Assembly (NCBI GenBank): GCA_947630695.1
Contig: CANRIM010000007.1
Span: 1-64,000, forward strand
Direction: 5' to 3'
DNA: 64,000 nucleotides
Origin: an uncultured Lachnospiraceae bacterium
GTDB taxonomy: Bacteria; Bacillota; Clostridia; Lachnospirales; Lachnospiraceae
How positions within the stretch are numbered: the stretch's first letter is position 1; each line of letters starts with the position of its first letter. The notes beneath the pieces were generated by a model. It ran no database searches. It saw nothing but the letters and a program-made list of their open reading frames with translations, and was not told where the DNA came from. Shown one piece after another: positions 1-7,611 of the stretch. Both the position numbers and the translations under genes were made by a program.

Positions 1-81
1 TTCCATATAAATCATTTCCTCTCGTTTACTATAAATACTTGTGAATAGGTCTAACTAACTGATAACTTTTAATTATCAACC

Positions 82-132
82 AAATAAAAGAGGCGGTATC
101 TGATCGCTCCTTCCCCTATCACATATCGCCTC
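82..132 (-). terminator. Intrinsic terminator of the tyrosine recombinase gene
   Basis: Seen: a long stem between 90-104 and 118-132 (15 positions, two mismatches), followed on the minus strand by a U-rich run (plus-strand A-rich 82-89). It lies directly beyond the stop codon of the recombinase. Confidence 0.7.
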
Positions 133-138
133 AAAATT

Positions 139-1059
139 CTATATATGAAAATGATTTCTGGGATGCTTTTCAGTCAGGATATTCTTTTGCTTCGACATAG
201 CCACGTGGGTATATATTTCTGTAATATGAATGGAACTGTGCCCCAGCATTTCTTGGATATAGCGTATATCCACATCTGCTTCCAGCAGGCTGGTAGCAAA
301 GGTGTGGCGGAACATATGTGGAGTAATATGCAATTCTATTGCAGCAATGGAAGCATATTTGTTTATTGCCCGTCTGACGCATTGATTCGATAGGACACAG
401 CCGTTTTGATTTACAAAAAAGTAATTGCAGTTCTGAATCTGTGGAAGAAACTCTTTTTTATATTCTTCCAGGACATGAATTACGTCATTATTTCCAATTT
501 GCAGCCGGCGTTCTTTTGCGCCTTTGCCATAGATCAGTATACATTGATCCTGCAAATTAATATCATCTTTTTTGAGAGAACACAGTTCGGAAATCCTTAT
601 TCCGGTTGCAAAAAGCAGTTCGATTACGGCAGCGTCCCGTAATGCATTTTTTTGTTGATATTTCGTTGGCGCTTCATCGCATTGTTTGTAGATAACCGAT
701 AAAAGCTTTTCAATGGTATGTAAAGGGATAACTCTTGGAAGTGTAACCGGCTCGCGGAATTTTAAATGTATTTTATTAAAAGGATTTTTGTCGGAGATAT
801 TTCTGTATTCAAAATAGTGAAAGAGTGCTTTTACAGAGGCCAGCTTTCGTTTGACCGTTTTGGCTTTATACTTGCTGTGCAGGGAAGAAATGTAGTTTTC
901 TAATACAGGAACATCGATGTTGGATACATGGGAAACAGAGATACTTTCCATAAACTGATACAGATCGATCCGGTAAGCTTTTAATGTTTTTGGATCTAAT
1001 CTTTTTTGACTTTTACAATAATATAAATAATTGTCAATGAGTGTCTGCAAATCGTTCAT
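139..1059 (-). CDS. Tyrosine recombinase/integrase (Xer-like)
   Basis: A 306-residue site-specific recombinase that would cut and rejoin DNA through a covalent phosphotyrosine. Seen: an N-terminal SAM-like core-binding domain (about residues 1-95) and a C-terminal catalytic domain with the family residues: Arg in ATGIRISEL, Lys in GKGAKERR, HMFRHTFAT (HxxR), LGHSS and the nucleophile Tyr in ITEIYTHV. The start at 1059 is chosen because AAAGGAG sits seven bases upstream; upstream in-frame ATGs lack such a site. It lies 120 bases downstream of the KAP NTPase gene on the same strand. The length and layout resemble XerC/D and also the invertases that flip promoters in gut Clostridia. Whether it serves an element, chromosome dimers or phase variation cannot be decided, as the window ends 138 bases past it. 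Confidence 0.9.
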   Translation of the reverse strand: MNDLQTLIDNYLYYCKSQKRLDPKTLKAYRIDLYQFMESISVSHVSNIDVPVLENYISSLHSKYKAKTVKRKLASVKALFHYFEYRNISDKNPFNKIHLKFREPVTLPRVIPLHTIEKLLSVIYKQCDEAPTKYQQKNALRDAAVIELLFATGIRISELCSLKKDDINLQDQCILIYGKGAKERRLQIGNNDVIHVLEEYKKEFLPQIQNCNYFFVNQNGCVLSNQCVRRAINKYASIAAIELHITPHMFRHTFATSLLEADVDIRYIQEMLGHSSIHITEIYTHVAMSKQKNILTEKHPRNHFHI

Positions 1060-1179
1060 TTTTAATCTCCTTTGTTTTTGATTCATTTTAGCAGATTTCG
1101 AGAATCTGCTGCATAAATACATTAACATGGAGAATTTCCAGACGTAAATTCCAATCTAAAGCTATCAAAGATTCATATT

Positions 1180-4100
1180 CTATCCCACCTCCACTTCATC
1201 TTTCCATCGTTCATTCCATTTTCGTGTAAAAACACCTTTATGAGAACTGTTCCAGAAATTGTGCCAGATTCGCCAGTAGCGTTTCTGGTCGCCCATCAGT
1301 TCCATCTGCTTTGGCTGGCAGATCAGTATCTGGAATGCATGGCTGTCAGCTTCGGATGCAAATTTGCCGATTGAGTCCAGATAGGCCATCTTCTTCTGGC
1401 TGGAAAAATCTCCGTCCAGAATAAAACGGAAAAAGGTACTGTGCTGGGGCACTTTATAGATCGGCGGGATCAGGTCGCCGGCACGGGACGACTTGGAAAG
1501 CTTTTTCAGATCCTCCGAATTCTGCAGGCTTTCCAGAAAGTCCCAATGATCGCTCATAATGTCATACATTTCAGGAACATTCAGATAAACATTCAGATAG
1601 CATTCATGCGGAATCCGGTTGTCCAGAATCATATTATTTTCCCGCAGCACGGACGCGGTAATGTAGTTTTCATAATCTTCGTTTTCGAAAAGTGCATTGC
1701 AGAGCTTTTCCGAAAGTGCGGTCGCGATATAATTTTCGTTCATCCATTCCAGCGTATAGGGTGTGGCTTCGTCCAGCTCGCTAACCAGCTCCATATAACC
1801 GGCTTTCTCGGCAATGCTTTTTTCCACCGATGGAATCAGGCAGCCGAGGGCACGCAGCCGGTCCGCCGGCTGGGTTTTTAAAAGCGCAAATCCGGGCTGC
1901 ACCAGTTTATAGACGGTCTCCCTGTCCTCCATGGTAAGAGACGGAACCCCGATGGCAGGGAAATGGAAGGCGGACACAATATGAGAAAAAAGCGTTTTGT
2001 GCGATGCAATCGGATCGGCAGATTCCGCCGGGTCAAAGAGGTGATTCAGCAGCTGCAGCGTTTCCGCGGGGGAGTAGGTCCTTTCGTATAGAAAGTCGAG
2101 AACAGCGCCATAATTGTCCTCATCTATGGCTTCGATGTTGATACAGCGAATGGCATCCGAACCTTTGTCAAAGGAGATGTATTCATCTCTCGTAATCAGC
2201 GGGAAGGGATCGTCGTACAGCGGGAAAAATTGCTGTCGATTCAACGCCACACAGAGATGCTGCCGCAGGACAGGAATGTATGCAGGCGCCTCCTCGGATA
2301 TCCATGCGCAGTGGTTCAGAATTTCTTCTTCGTGTGCCAACTGCGAATCCAGCAATTCGAAATCTTCGGATTTACAGCTGTGCATCAGGATACAGCGGTA
2401 TGTATTTTTTTTCGCAAGACGCTGCAGGATACCTTCCGACAATCCGGCGTCAAATCCCACGTCATCAATAATGGCCAGATATTCGTCGGAAAGTGTCGCC
2501 GGATCAAATGCATTGAAATATTCCAGCAAAGCATCTCGGTCACAATCTGCATAAATGGCCTGCAGCAGCGCGGGATCGGCGTAATGGTTGATATGCAGAA
2601 ACCGCAGCATTGCTTCAGGAAACGAGTGAACAGACATAGAAGAGAATTGCCGCATGATGTGCAGCGCTTTGGAAAATGCGTCGCCGCGCAGCGGTTTGCT
2701 GCAAAGCAGCGCTGAAATTGTTTCAAAATCCTTTGCCGCCAGATGCTGCGTATCAATCAGCGAAATGGAGATGTCGGTATTGTCGATCAGGCGGATTTCT
2801 TCCGCGCTGATTTGCGGAATTTTCGGATTGCTGCGGTTAAGGAACAGATCCAGAAACAATGGAATATCTTCGCCAAAAGCCCGGATCATATCACTGCGGA
2901 TGCCAATGATGGTTTCCGGGACGGAAAAAGCGGCAATCAGTTTATCCTTCAAAAGCCGGATCAATGTGGTTTTATTTTCTGCATCGATCTGATGTACCCG
3001 TGTCCAGAATGCCACCGCTGGATCACCCGATATCACGGGTTCAATAATATAAGTGTTGACAGCTTCTGCGGTTTTTTGAACATCGATGTCACAGGAAAGA
3101 CGCAGCAGCGTTTCATTCATCAATACAACTTCGGGATATTCATGCAGCGTTTCCAGCGTATCCGTTACCACATTTTTGTCCCCATCGGCATACACCATCG
3201 CCGTAATCCGGTCGAGATCGCTGTAATCCCGATATCTTGACGGAATCAGAAGCAGGTTGCACAGGGCGCGTTCCTCTGTGGTTTTGATATGGCTGCCCAT
3301 GGGATAAGTATAAAAATACATCCGAAAATCATAGTTGAAAACGCCGTCAAAAATAAGCGTACAGAGATCGTCGATAAATTCTTCACATAAGGGAATTTGG
3401 GCATACTGCGCCTGGCAGGTTTCTTTCAACTGTGCGAGGGCGTCTTCGGCATCGTTTTTGTTGATGATATGCACGGACTGGCTCATGAGTGCGGCAAAAG
3501 CGCTTTCATGCTGAATCAGCGTATAATAGTCCTTCGGATATCTGCTTTCCAGATAGGTAACGGCAGCACATGCTTCGAAATTGACGGCAGTTTTTACTTT
3601 ATAGCTTTTTCGGGTGGCCATGATCATAAGTGCACGATTGATCCGGTCTTTCAGATCGCGAAGCGTCAGATTTTCCCCTTTTTTGATCCAGAGGAAGGAT
3701 TTTGGCAGTACATGATCTGTAATGGTTTCGCCGGTGATTTCCTCAAAGCGTTTGCGGTCTTCCGGATTTTTTTGAAACAGTTCCAGCAGAATGGAATCGT
3801 AATCGTCATAATGGATGGGCTTAAGCGGTATAGTCACGTCAAAAAGCTTGGTGTAAACGTGGGCGTCGTCCGTATTTTGCGGCGTTTGTGCGCCCGTCAG
3901 GAGGACTTCCGGTTTGATGGAAACAATAAAAGCAAAGCGCCTGGCGTCGCCCTGCATGATGGTCTGAAACCGGTAAAGCTCCCTTAAAAATCCGAGGATA
4001 ATGCTTTTTTCCGCGATTCGATCCAGATCTTCCACAATGATAATCTGTTTTTGGTGTTTGCGAAACGGGCGAATTTTCCGAATGATCTGTGCATACACGT

Positions 4101-4809
4101 CAAATACGTCGTTGACTTCCGTCTCCCGCAGACTTTGCATTTTCCAATGGGAAAAAACAATACAGGTATCAATGATTCCCCACAGAAGAAAGAGCAGAGC
4201 TGTCACCAGAAAAACGGGATGAAAAGCATGGCACAGCCGCAGTACATGCAGGAGCGGCTGTGATGTAATCAGCCGGGCAGGCGGGAAATTGTCGCCGGAA
4301 CAAACAGCATAGATCACGTAAAAAAAGGCGGAAAGCAAAAACCGGATCCAGAATTTGATCGAAGCGGCGTTCATGGAGAGAATGCCGTAGTTTCGGCTGA
4401 GCCGTTTGTTGATATAGCTGCTGAAGCGTCGTTTTTTTTCTTTACAGCCTGCCAGCTGGTACAGAAAGGATTTCGTAAGATCCGAAACCTCTTTTTCGGT
4501 GACAGACGATTTGTCGCTGTTTTGCTGCTGATTTTGCAGACAGTCCCATAGATTGACTTTCAGCGGGGCAGGATACCGGTAGGGTTTTTCCTGGACGGTA
4601 TGGCTCAGCAGTTCCGTAATACTGGACTTGCCCGTTCCGTAATCTGCAACGATGCCGATCATGGAGGAGCCGTTTTCAATCGCTTTACAAATAGTATCTA
4701 CCTGGGTGGAAAAACCGACAATATCATTTTTTGCGTCGCTGATGGGACGATTGACAAACACCGGCGGCGTAACAGTTTCGGAAGAAGGTTTTTTGTGAAA
4801 TAACTGCAT
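1180..4809 (-). CDS. KAP-family membrane-anchored P-loop NTPase
   Basis: A 1209-residue KAP-type NTPase. Seen: Walker A ADYGTGKS at residues 55-62; two hydrophobic helices at about 153-170 and 198-220 inserted between Walker A and Walker B, the hallmark of the KAP family; and Walker B IIIVEDLDR at 256-264. The remaining 900 residues look all-helical and rich in Leu/Ala/Asp/Glu, like a helical-repeat solenoid, with no domain I can name. Known: KAP proteins are membrane-associated and patchily distributed in bacteria, often on plasmids or in defence islands. Inferred: a sensor or effector ATPase at the inner face of the membrane, with the solenoid as ligand or partner platform. It is transcribed from a strong promoter overlapped by a palindrome and is followed by a recombinase, which suggests accessory DNA. 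No partner effector gene is adjacent. Function unproven. Confidence 0.85.
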   Translation of the reverse strand: MQLFHKKPSSETVTPPVFVNRPISDAKNDIVGFSTQVDTICKAIENGSSMIGIVADYGTGKSSITELLSHTVQEKPYRYPAPLKVNLWDCLQNQQQNSDKSSVTEKEVSDLTKSFLYQLAGCKEKKRRFSSYINKRLSRNYGILSMNAASIKFWIRFLLSAFFYVIYAVCSGDNFPPARLITSQPLLHVLRLCHAFHPVFLVTALLFLLWGIIDTCIVFSHWKMQSLRETEVNDVFDVYAQIIRKIRPFRKHQKQIIIVEDLDRIAEKSIILGFLRELYRFQTIMQGDARRFAFIVSIKPEVLLTGAQTPQNTDDAHVYTKLFDVTIPLKPIHYDDYDSILLELFQKNPEDRKRFEEITGETITDHVLPKSFLWIKKGENLTLRDLKDRINRALMIMATRKSYKVKTAVNFEACAAVTYLESRYPKDYYTLIQHESAFAALMSQSVHIINKNDAEDALAQLKETCQAQYAQIPLCEEFIDDLCTLIFDGVFNYDFRMYFYTYPMGSHIKTTEERALCNLLLIPSRYRDYSDLDRITAMVYADGDKNVVTDTLETLHEYPEVVLMNETLLRLSCDIDVQKTAEAVNTYIIEPVISGDPAVAFWTRVHQIDAENKTTLIRLLKDKLIAAFSVPETIIGIRSDMIRAFGEDIPLFLDLFLNRSNPKIPQISAEEIRLIDNTDISISLIDTQHLAAKDFETISALLCSKPLRGDAFSKALHIMRQFSSMSVHSFPEAMLRFLHINHYADPALLQAIYADCDRDALLEYFNAFDPATLSDEYLAIIDDVGFDAGLSEGILQRLAKKNTYRCILMHSCKSEDFELLDSQLAHEEEILNHCAWISEEAPAYIPVLRQHLCVALNRQQFFPLYDDPFPLITRDEYISFDKGSDAIRCINIEAIDEDNYGAVLDFLYERTYSPAETLQLLNHLFDPAESADPIASHKTLFSHIVSAFHFPAIGVPSLTMEDRETVYKLVQPGFALLKTQPADRLRALGCLIPSVEKSIAEKAGYMELVSELDEATPYTLEWMNENYIATALSEKLCNALFENEDYENYITASVLRENNMILDNRIPHECYLNVYLNVPEMYDIMSDHWDFLESLQNSEDLKKLSKSSRAGDLIPPIYKVPQHSTFFRFILDGDFSSQKKMAYLDSIGKFASEADSHAFQILICQPKQMELMGDQKRYWRIWHNFWNSSHKGVFTRKWNERWKDEVEVG

Positions 4810-4840
4810 AATATATCCAACTTTCTGTAAATGACAATAT

Positions 4841-4879
4841 GATACAATATATTGTATCGAACATGAAAGAATATGTCAA
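4841..4879 (-). promoter_or_regulatory. Promoter of the KAP NTPase gene with palindromic operator over the -10
   Basis: Seen on the minus strand: -35 TTGACA (4879-4874), a 17-base spacer and -10 TACAAT (4856-4851). The -10 lies inside a perfect 18-bp palindrome, GATACAATATATTGTATC, at 4841-4858. A dimeric repressor bound there would block RNA polymerase. No regulator gene is next to it. The ribosome site of the gene is weak (GGA only). Confidence 0.7.
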
Positions 4880-5023
4880 GATATTGTAGAATCGTGTCTG
4901 CAAAGCGATCATGTAACGGCATTGTGCCACCGGTAGGCGGATGCTGCAGGCGCACTGCGTTTTATTCTGAATTTTATAGAAATATCCGGAAAAAGACAGA
5001 AATCCCGAGGCGTAGAAAAAGAA

Positions 5024-5052
5024 TTGAAGAATCAGCATATTTGTGCTACCAT
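5024..5052 (+). promoter_or_regulatory. Probable sigma-A promoter of the HAD phosphatase gene
   Basis: TTGAAG (5024-5029), 17 bases, TACCAT (5047-5052), divergent from the KAP promoter. The -10 matches the consensus in four of six positions. The rest of the 271-base gap (4810-5080) holds only the two promoters and no obvious gene. Confidence 0.4.
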
Positions 5053-5080
5053 ACGAAAATAAGACACGATGGAGATACTT

Positions 5081-5905
5081 ATGCACAACAAAGACTATTT
5101 CGGAAAAGATGCTTCCGCGCTGCGGAGCAAAAAACTGTTTCTTCTGGATATGGACGGAACGATTTATAATGAGGACACGCTCTTTGACGGTACGCTGGCT
5201 CTGCTTTCATGGATCGAAGACAGCGGAGGGAACTATGTTTTTATTACAAATAATTCGTCAAGATCCGTCAAAGACTATATTCAGAAGGTCAATCGGATGG
5301 GCATTCCGGCGGGCGAGGAGCAGTTTTTTACTTCCACACAGGCGGCGGCCATGCTGCTGAAACAGAAATTTGGGAACCAGACGGTTTATTGTCAGGGTAC
5401 CAGGTCCATGCTGGCAGAACTGCGTCGGTATGGGCTTTGTGTGACTGAATCGGTGACAGACAAGGCGGCGGCCATATTGGTAGGGTTTGATACGGAACTG
5501 ACCAGCGAAAAGCTGCGCAAGACCAGCGAAATGCTGCATCAGCCCATCCCGTTTTACGCCACCAATCCGGACCTGGGCTGTCCGGTCAGCTTCGGGCTGA
5601 TTCCGGATTGCGGATCCATGTGCATGATGTATGAAAATGTCACCGGAAGAAAGCCGCAGTATATCGGAAAGCCGGAAACCACCATGGTGGAGATCGTCAT
5701 GGAAAAATTCGGCGTAAAAAGAGAGGAAACCTTAATTATCGGGGATCGCTTATACACGGATATTGCAACGGGAATCCATGCGCAGGTGGACACGGTCTGT
5801 GTGCTTTCCGGCGAATCTACGGTGGAAGATATCCTGGAATCAGAGACAAAGCCCACCTATACGTTTGAAAATGTAAAGATGCTTTACAAGTATCTGAAAA
5901 ACTAA
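5081..5905 (+). CDS. HAD-superfamily IIA hydrolase (NagD-like sugar phosphatase)
   Basis: A 274-residue cytoplasmic phosphatase of the NagD/PGP group, expected to hydrolyse small phosphorylated metabolites such as glycerol or sugar phosphates. Seen: motif I LDMDGTIY with the nucleophile Asp, motif II FITNNSS, a IIA-type cap in the middle, motif III IGKP and motif IV IIGDRLYTDI. The start at 5081 (MHNKDYF) is preferred over the ATG at 5069 because a GGAGA site lies five bases upstream of 5081 and overlaps the alternative start. The next gene begins 18 bases downstream with its own AAAGGA site, so the two probably form an operon. Substrate unknown. Confidence 0.88.
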   Translation: MHNKDYFGKDASALRSKKLFLLDMDGTIYNEDTLFDGTLALLSWIEDSGGNYVFITNNSSRSVKDYIQKVNRMGIPAGEEQFFTSTQAAAMLLKQKFGNQTVYCQGTRSMLAELRRYGLCVTESVTDKAAAILVGFDTELTSEKLRKTSEMLHQPIPFYATNPDLGCPVSFGLIPDCGSMCMMYENVTGRKPQYIGKPETTMVEIVMEKFGVKREETLIIGDRLYTDIATGIHAQVDTVCVLSGESTVEDILESETKPTYTFENVKMLYKYLKN

Positions 5906-5923
5906 AGAAAGGAATATGATCGT

Positions 5924-6394
5924 ATGTCAATCGATAAAGTCAGGACTTATTTCAAGGAACAGGGCATTGCCCACCGGATTCAGGAATTTGATGTTTCCAG
6001 CGCCACGGTGGAGCTGGCCGCCGCGGCCTTGGGCTGTGAGGGCGCCCGTATTGCAAAGACTCTTTCCTTTCATGCGGGGGATCGCGTCCTGCTGGTTGTA
6101 ACGGCAGGCGACCGGAAGGTGGATAATCAGAAATACAAAGCACAGTTTCATGTGAAAGCCAAAATGCTTGCCTTAGAAGAAGCGGAGCCGCTGATCGGAC
6201 ATGCGGTGGGCGGCGTTTGTCCTTTTGCAGTCAACGAAGGGGTTGCAGTCTATCTGGACGAATCCCTGAAGCGGTTTGAAACGGTGTTTCCGGCCTGCGG
6301 CAGCTCCAACAGCGCCATCGAGCTGACGATCCCGGAACTGGAACTATATTCGTCGCCGGCAGGCTGGGTGGACGTCTGCAAGCCAATCGAATGA
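5924..6394 (+). CDS. YbaK/EbsC-type aminoacyl-tRNA deacylase
   Basis: A 156-residue single-domain protein of the YbaK/ProX family, which hydrolyses mischarged tRNAs (for example Cys-tRNA-Pro or Ala-tRNA-Pro) in trans. Seen: the conserved lysine region ARIAKTLSF near residue 45, the stretch DRKVDNQKYK, the loop AVGGVCPF near residue 100 and the C-terminal strand ELELYSSPAGWVDV. The length is typical. The stop codon falls inside the left arm of a structured palindromic element. It lies 18 bases after the HAD gene. The exact substrate cannot be read from sequence. Confidence 0.9.
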   Translation: MSIDKVRTYFKEQGIAHRIQEFDVSSATVELAAAALGCEGARIAKTLSFHAGDRVLLVVTAGDRKVDNQKYKAQFHVKAKMLALEEAEPLIGHAVGGVCPFAVNEGVAVYLDESLKRFETVFPACGSSNSAIELTIPELELYSSPAGWVDVCKPIE

Positions 6395-6466
6395 TTACAG
6401 CGTCACAAGCTCGAATCCACGGTATGCTTGTGAAAGCTGCGAAGCAGCGTAACAATCCGTAATCAT
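6391..6466. other. Three-way-junction palindromic element
   Basis: Seen: three nested perfect stems. The closing stem pairs 6391-6398 with 6459-6466 (8 bp). Inside it 6403-6410 pairs with 6426-6433 (8 bp), and 6436-6440 pairs with 6444-6448 (5 bp, GAA loop). It begins over the stop codon of the deacylase gene and precedes a separate intrinsic terminator. It could be a repetitive palindromic element, an RNA-processing site or a small RNA fold. I recognise no family. Confidence 0.5.
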
Positions 6467-6471
6467 AGAAT

Positions 6472-6522
6472 AAAAATAAAGGCGGAAGCAGTTTACATAA
6501 ACTTGCTTCCGCTTTTTATTTT
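6472..6522. terminator. Bidirectional intrinsic terminator
   Basis: The stem GCGGAAGCA (6482-6490)/TGCTTCCGC (6504-6512) has T-runs on both strands (6513-6522 on plus, 6480-6472 on minus). It sits between convergent genes. Confidence 0.8.
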
Positions 6523-6542
6523 CGCTTCGTAAAATCTGCAGA

Positions 6543-6977
6543 TCAGAGATAGGCCTGCAGGTCGCTGCGAAGCTTTTCCTCAATTTTGATCAGTCGTTGG
6601 CAGATTTCTTTGGCCGTTTCGTCGGCTTCTTTGTACTGGTGCAGGTACTGATAAAGGGATTTGATGCCCATATCGCAGCCGGAAGTCATGAGCTCGGCAA
6701 TGGTGCTGTCATTTTTGTCCATGGCAACCTTCATATTGGTTTTGATCCAGGACATACTTTTTGCCATGGGATTGGGCTCTTTTTCTTCGCTGTGATGGCT
6801 GGCCAGAAGCTGGTGCAGTTCATCGCAGAGTTTTTCATGGTGGCTTTTACTTTCCTTCAGAAAATTTCGCATTTCTTCGCTTTGGACTTTGTCCAGAACT
6901 TCATCAATGGACGCGTAGGCCATCTTGGTGCCCGCGTCGCATTCCCGCAGCAGTGCAATGGTATCTGTATTTTCCAT
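6543..6977 (-). CDS. Ferritin-like four-helix-bundle protein (DUF2383-like)
   Basis: A 144-residue, charged, wholly helical cytoplasmic protein. Seen: long amphipathic helices with regularly placed acidic and histidine residues (SKSHHEKLCDELHQLL, LKESK, KIEEKLRSDLQ), the pattern of PA2169/DUF2383-type ferritin-like bundles, and no signal or membrane segment. The ribosome site TGAGG lies about ten bases before the start. It is monocistronic and convergent with the deacylase gene, with a shared terminator between them. Known relatives are induced in stress or sporulation in some bacteria, but no reaction is established. The metal-ligand pattern of true ferritins is not obvious. Family assignment is by pattern and is moderately sure. 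Confidence 0.6.
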   Translation of the reverse strand: MENTDTIALLRECDAGTKMAYASIDEVLDKVQSEEMRNFLKESKSHHEKLCDELHQLLASHHSEEKEPNPMAKSMSWIKTNMKVAMDKNDSTIAELMTSGCDMGIKSLYQYLHQYKEADETAKEICQRLIKIEEKLRSDLQAYL

Positions 6978-7072
6978 GTTTTATTTACCTCACATTTTTC
7001 TTTTAGTATGCGCCGGAATCTGTGAATGATACCCGGATGACATACATATATTGCAAATGGGAGGTATTTGCA

Positions 7073-7549
7073 GTGAAAAAGAATCCATGGGTTTTTGCAA
7101 AGTTTATTTTGCTGCCGCTGGCTGCAGGCGCATTAAGCGCATTTTTTTCCAGGAGCGCCTATGCGTCGTTTGCGCAAATAAGAAAGCCGGCGATTGCGCC
7201 GCCGGGATGGCTGTTTCCTGTCGTGTGGACGATTTTGTATATACTGATGGGAGTTGCTTCCTGGCTTTGTTTTGTTTCAGAAGGGACGCACGCGGAGAAG
7301 AAAAAAGCATTGACTGTATACGGACTGCAGTTATTTGTCAATTTTTTCTGGTCGATCTTTTTCTTTCGCTTTGAATGGTATCTGTTTGCTTTCCTGTGGC
7401 TGGTGCTGCTGTGGCTGCTGATCATATGGTGTATCTTTTTATTTGATGCATGTTCCAAAGCGGCCGGATGGCTGATGGTGCCGTATCTGGCCTGGGTGAC
7501 TTTTGCGGGATATCTGAATCTGTCCATATATCTTCTGAACAAAGCATAA
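7073..7549 (+). CDS. tspO: TspO/MBR family membrane protein
   Basis: A 158-residue, five-helix membrane protein of the tryptophan-rich sensory protein/mitochondrial benzodiazepine receptor family, which binds porphyrins and is linked to stress responses. Seen: KPAIAPPGWLFPVVWTILYILMG, i.e. the P-x-A-P-P-x-x-x-F-P-x-W-T signature at about residues 35-52, several Trp in helices and a conserved WVTFAGYLN near the C-terminus. The GTG start at 7073 is chosen because GGGAGG lies eight bases upstream and the resulting length is exactly that of the family; the ATG at 7022 would add 17 non-conserved residues. It is followed by a strong bidirectional terminator. Confidence 0.92.
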   Translation: MKKNPWVFAKFILLPLAAGALSAFFSRSAYASFAQIRKPAIAPPGWLFPVVWTILYILMGVASWLCFVSEGTHAEKKKALTVYGLQLFVNFFWSIFFFRFEWYLFAFLWLVLLWLLIIWCIFLFDACSKAAGWLMVPYLAWVTFAGYLNLSIYLLNKA

Positions 7550-7564
7550 CTGCATATCAAAAAT

Positions 7565-7604
7565 AAGAAGCGGTAAGTTTTTGAAACTTACCGCTTCTTG
7601 TTTT
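7565..7604. terminator. Bidirectional intrinsic terminator
   Basis: A perfect 16-bp stem (7565-7580 with 7584-7599) has T-rich tails on both strands. It separates convergent tspO and the ABC exporter operon. Confidence 0.85.
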
Positions 7605-7611
7605 CTGAGGA

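Noticed and set aside
6403..6433. T-loop-like TCGAATCC suggesting a tRNA
   Set aside because: No acceptor or anticodon stems of tRNA geometry surround it; it is a loop of the three-way-junction element.
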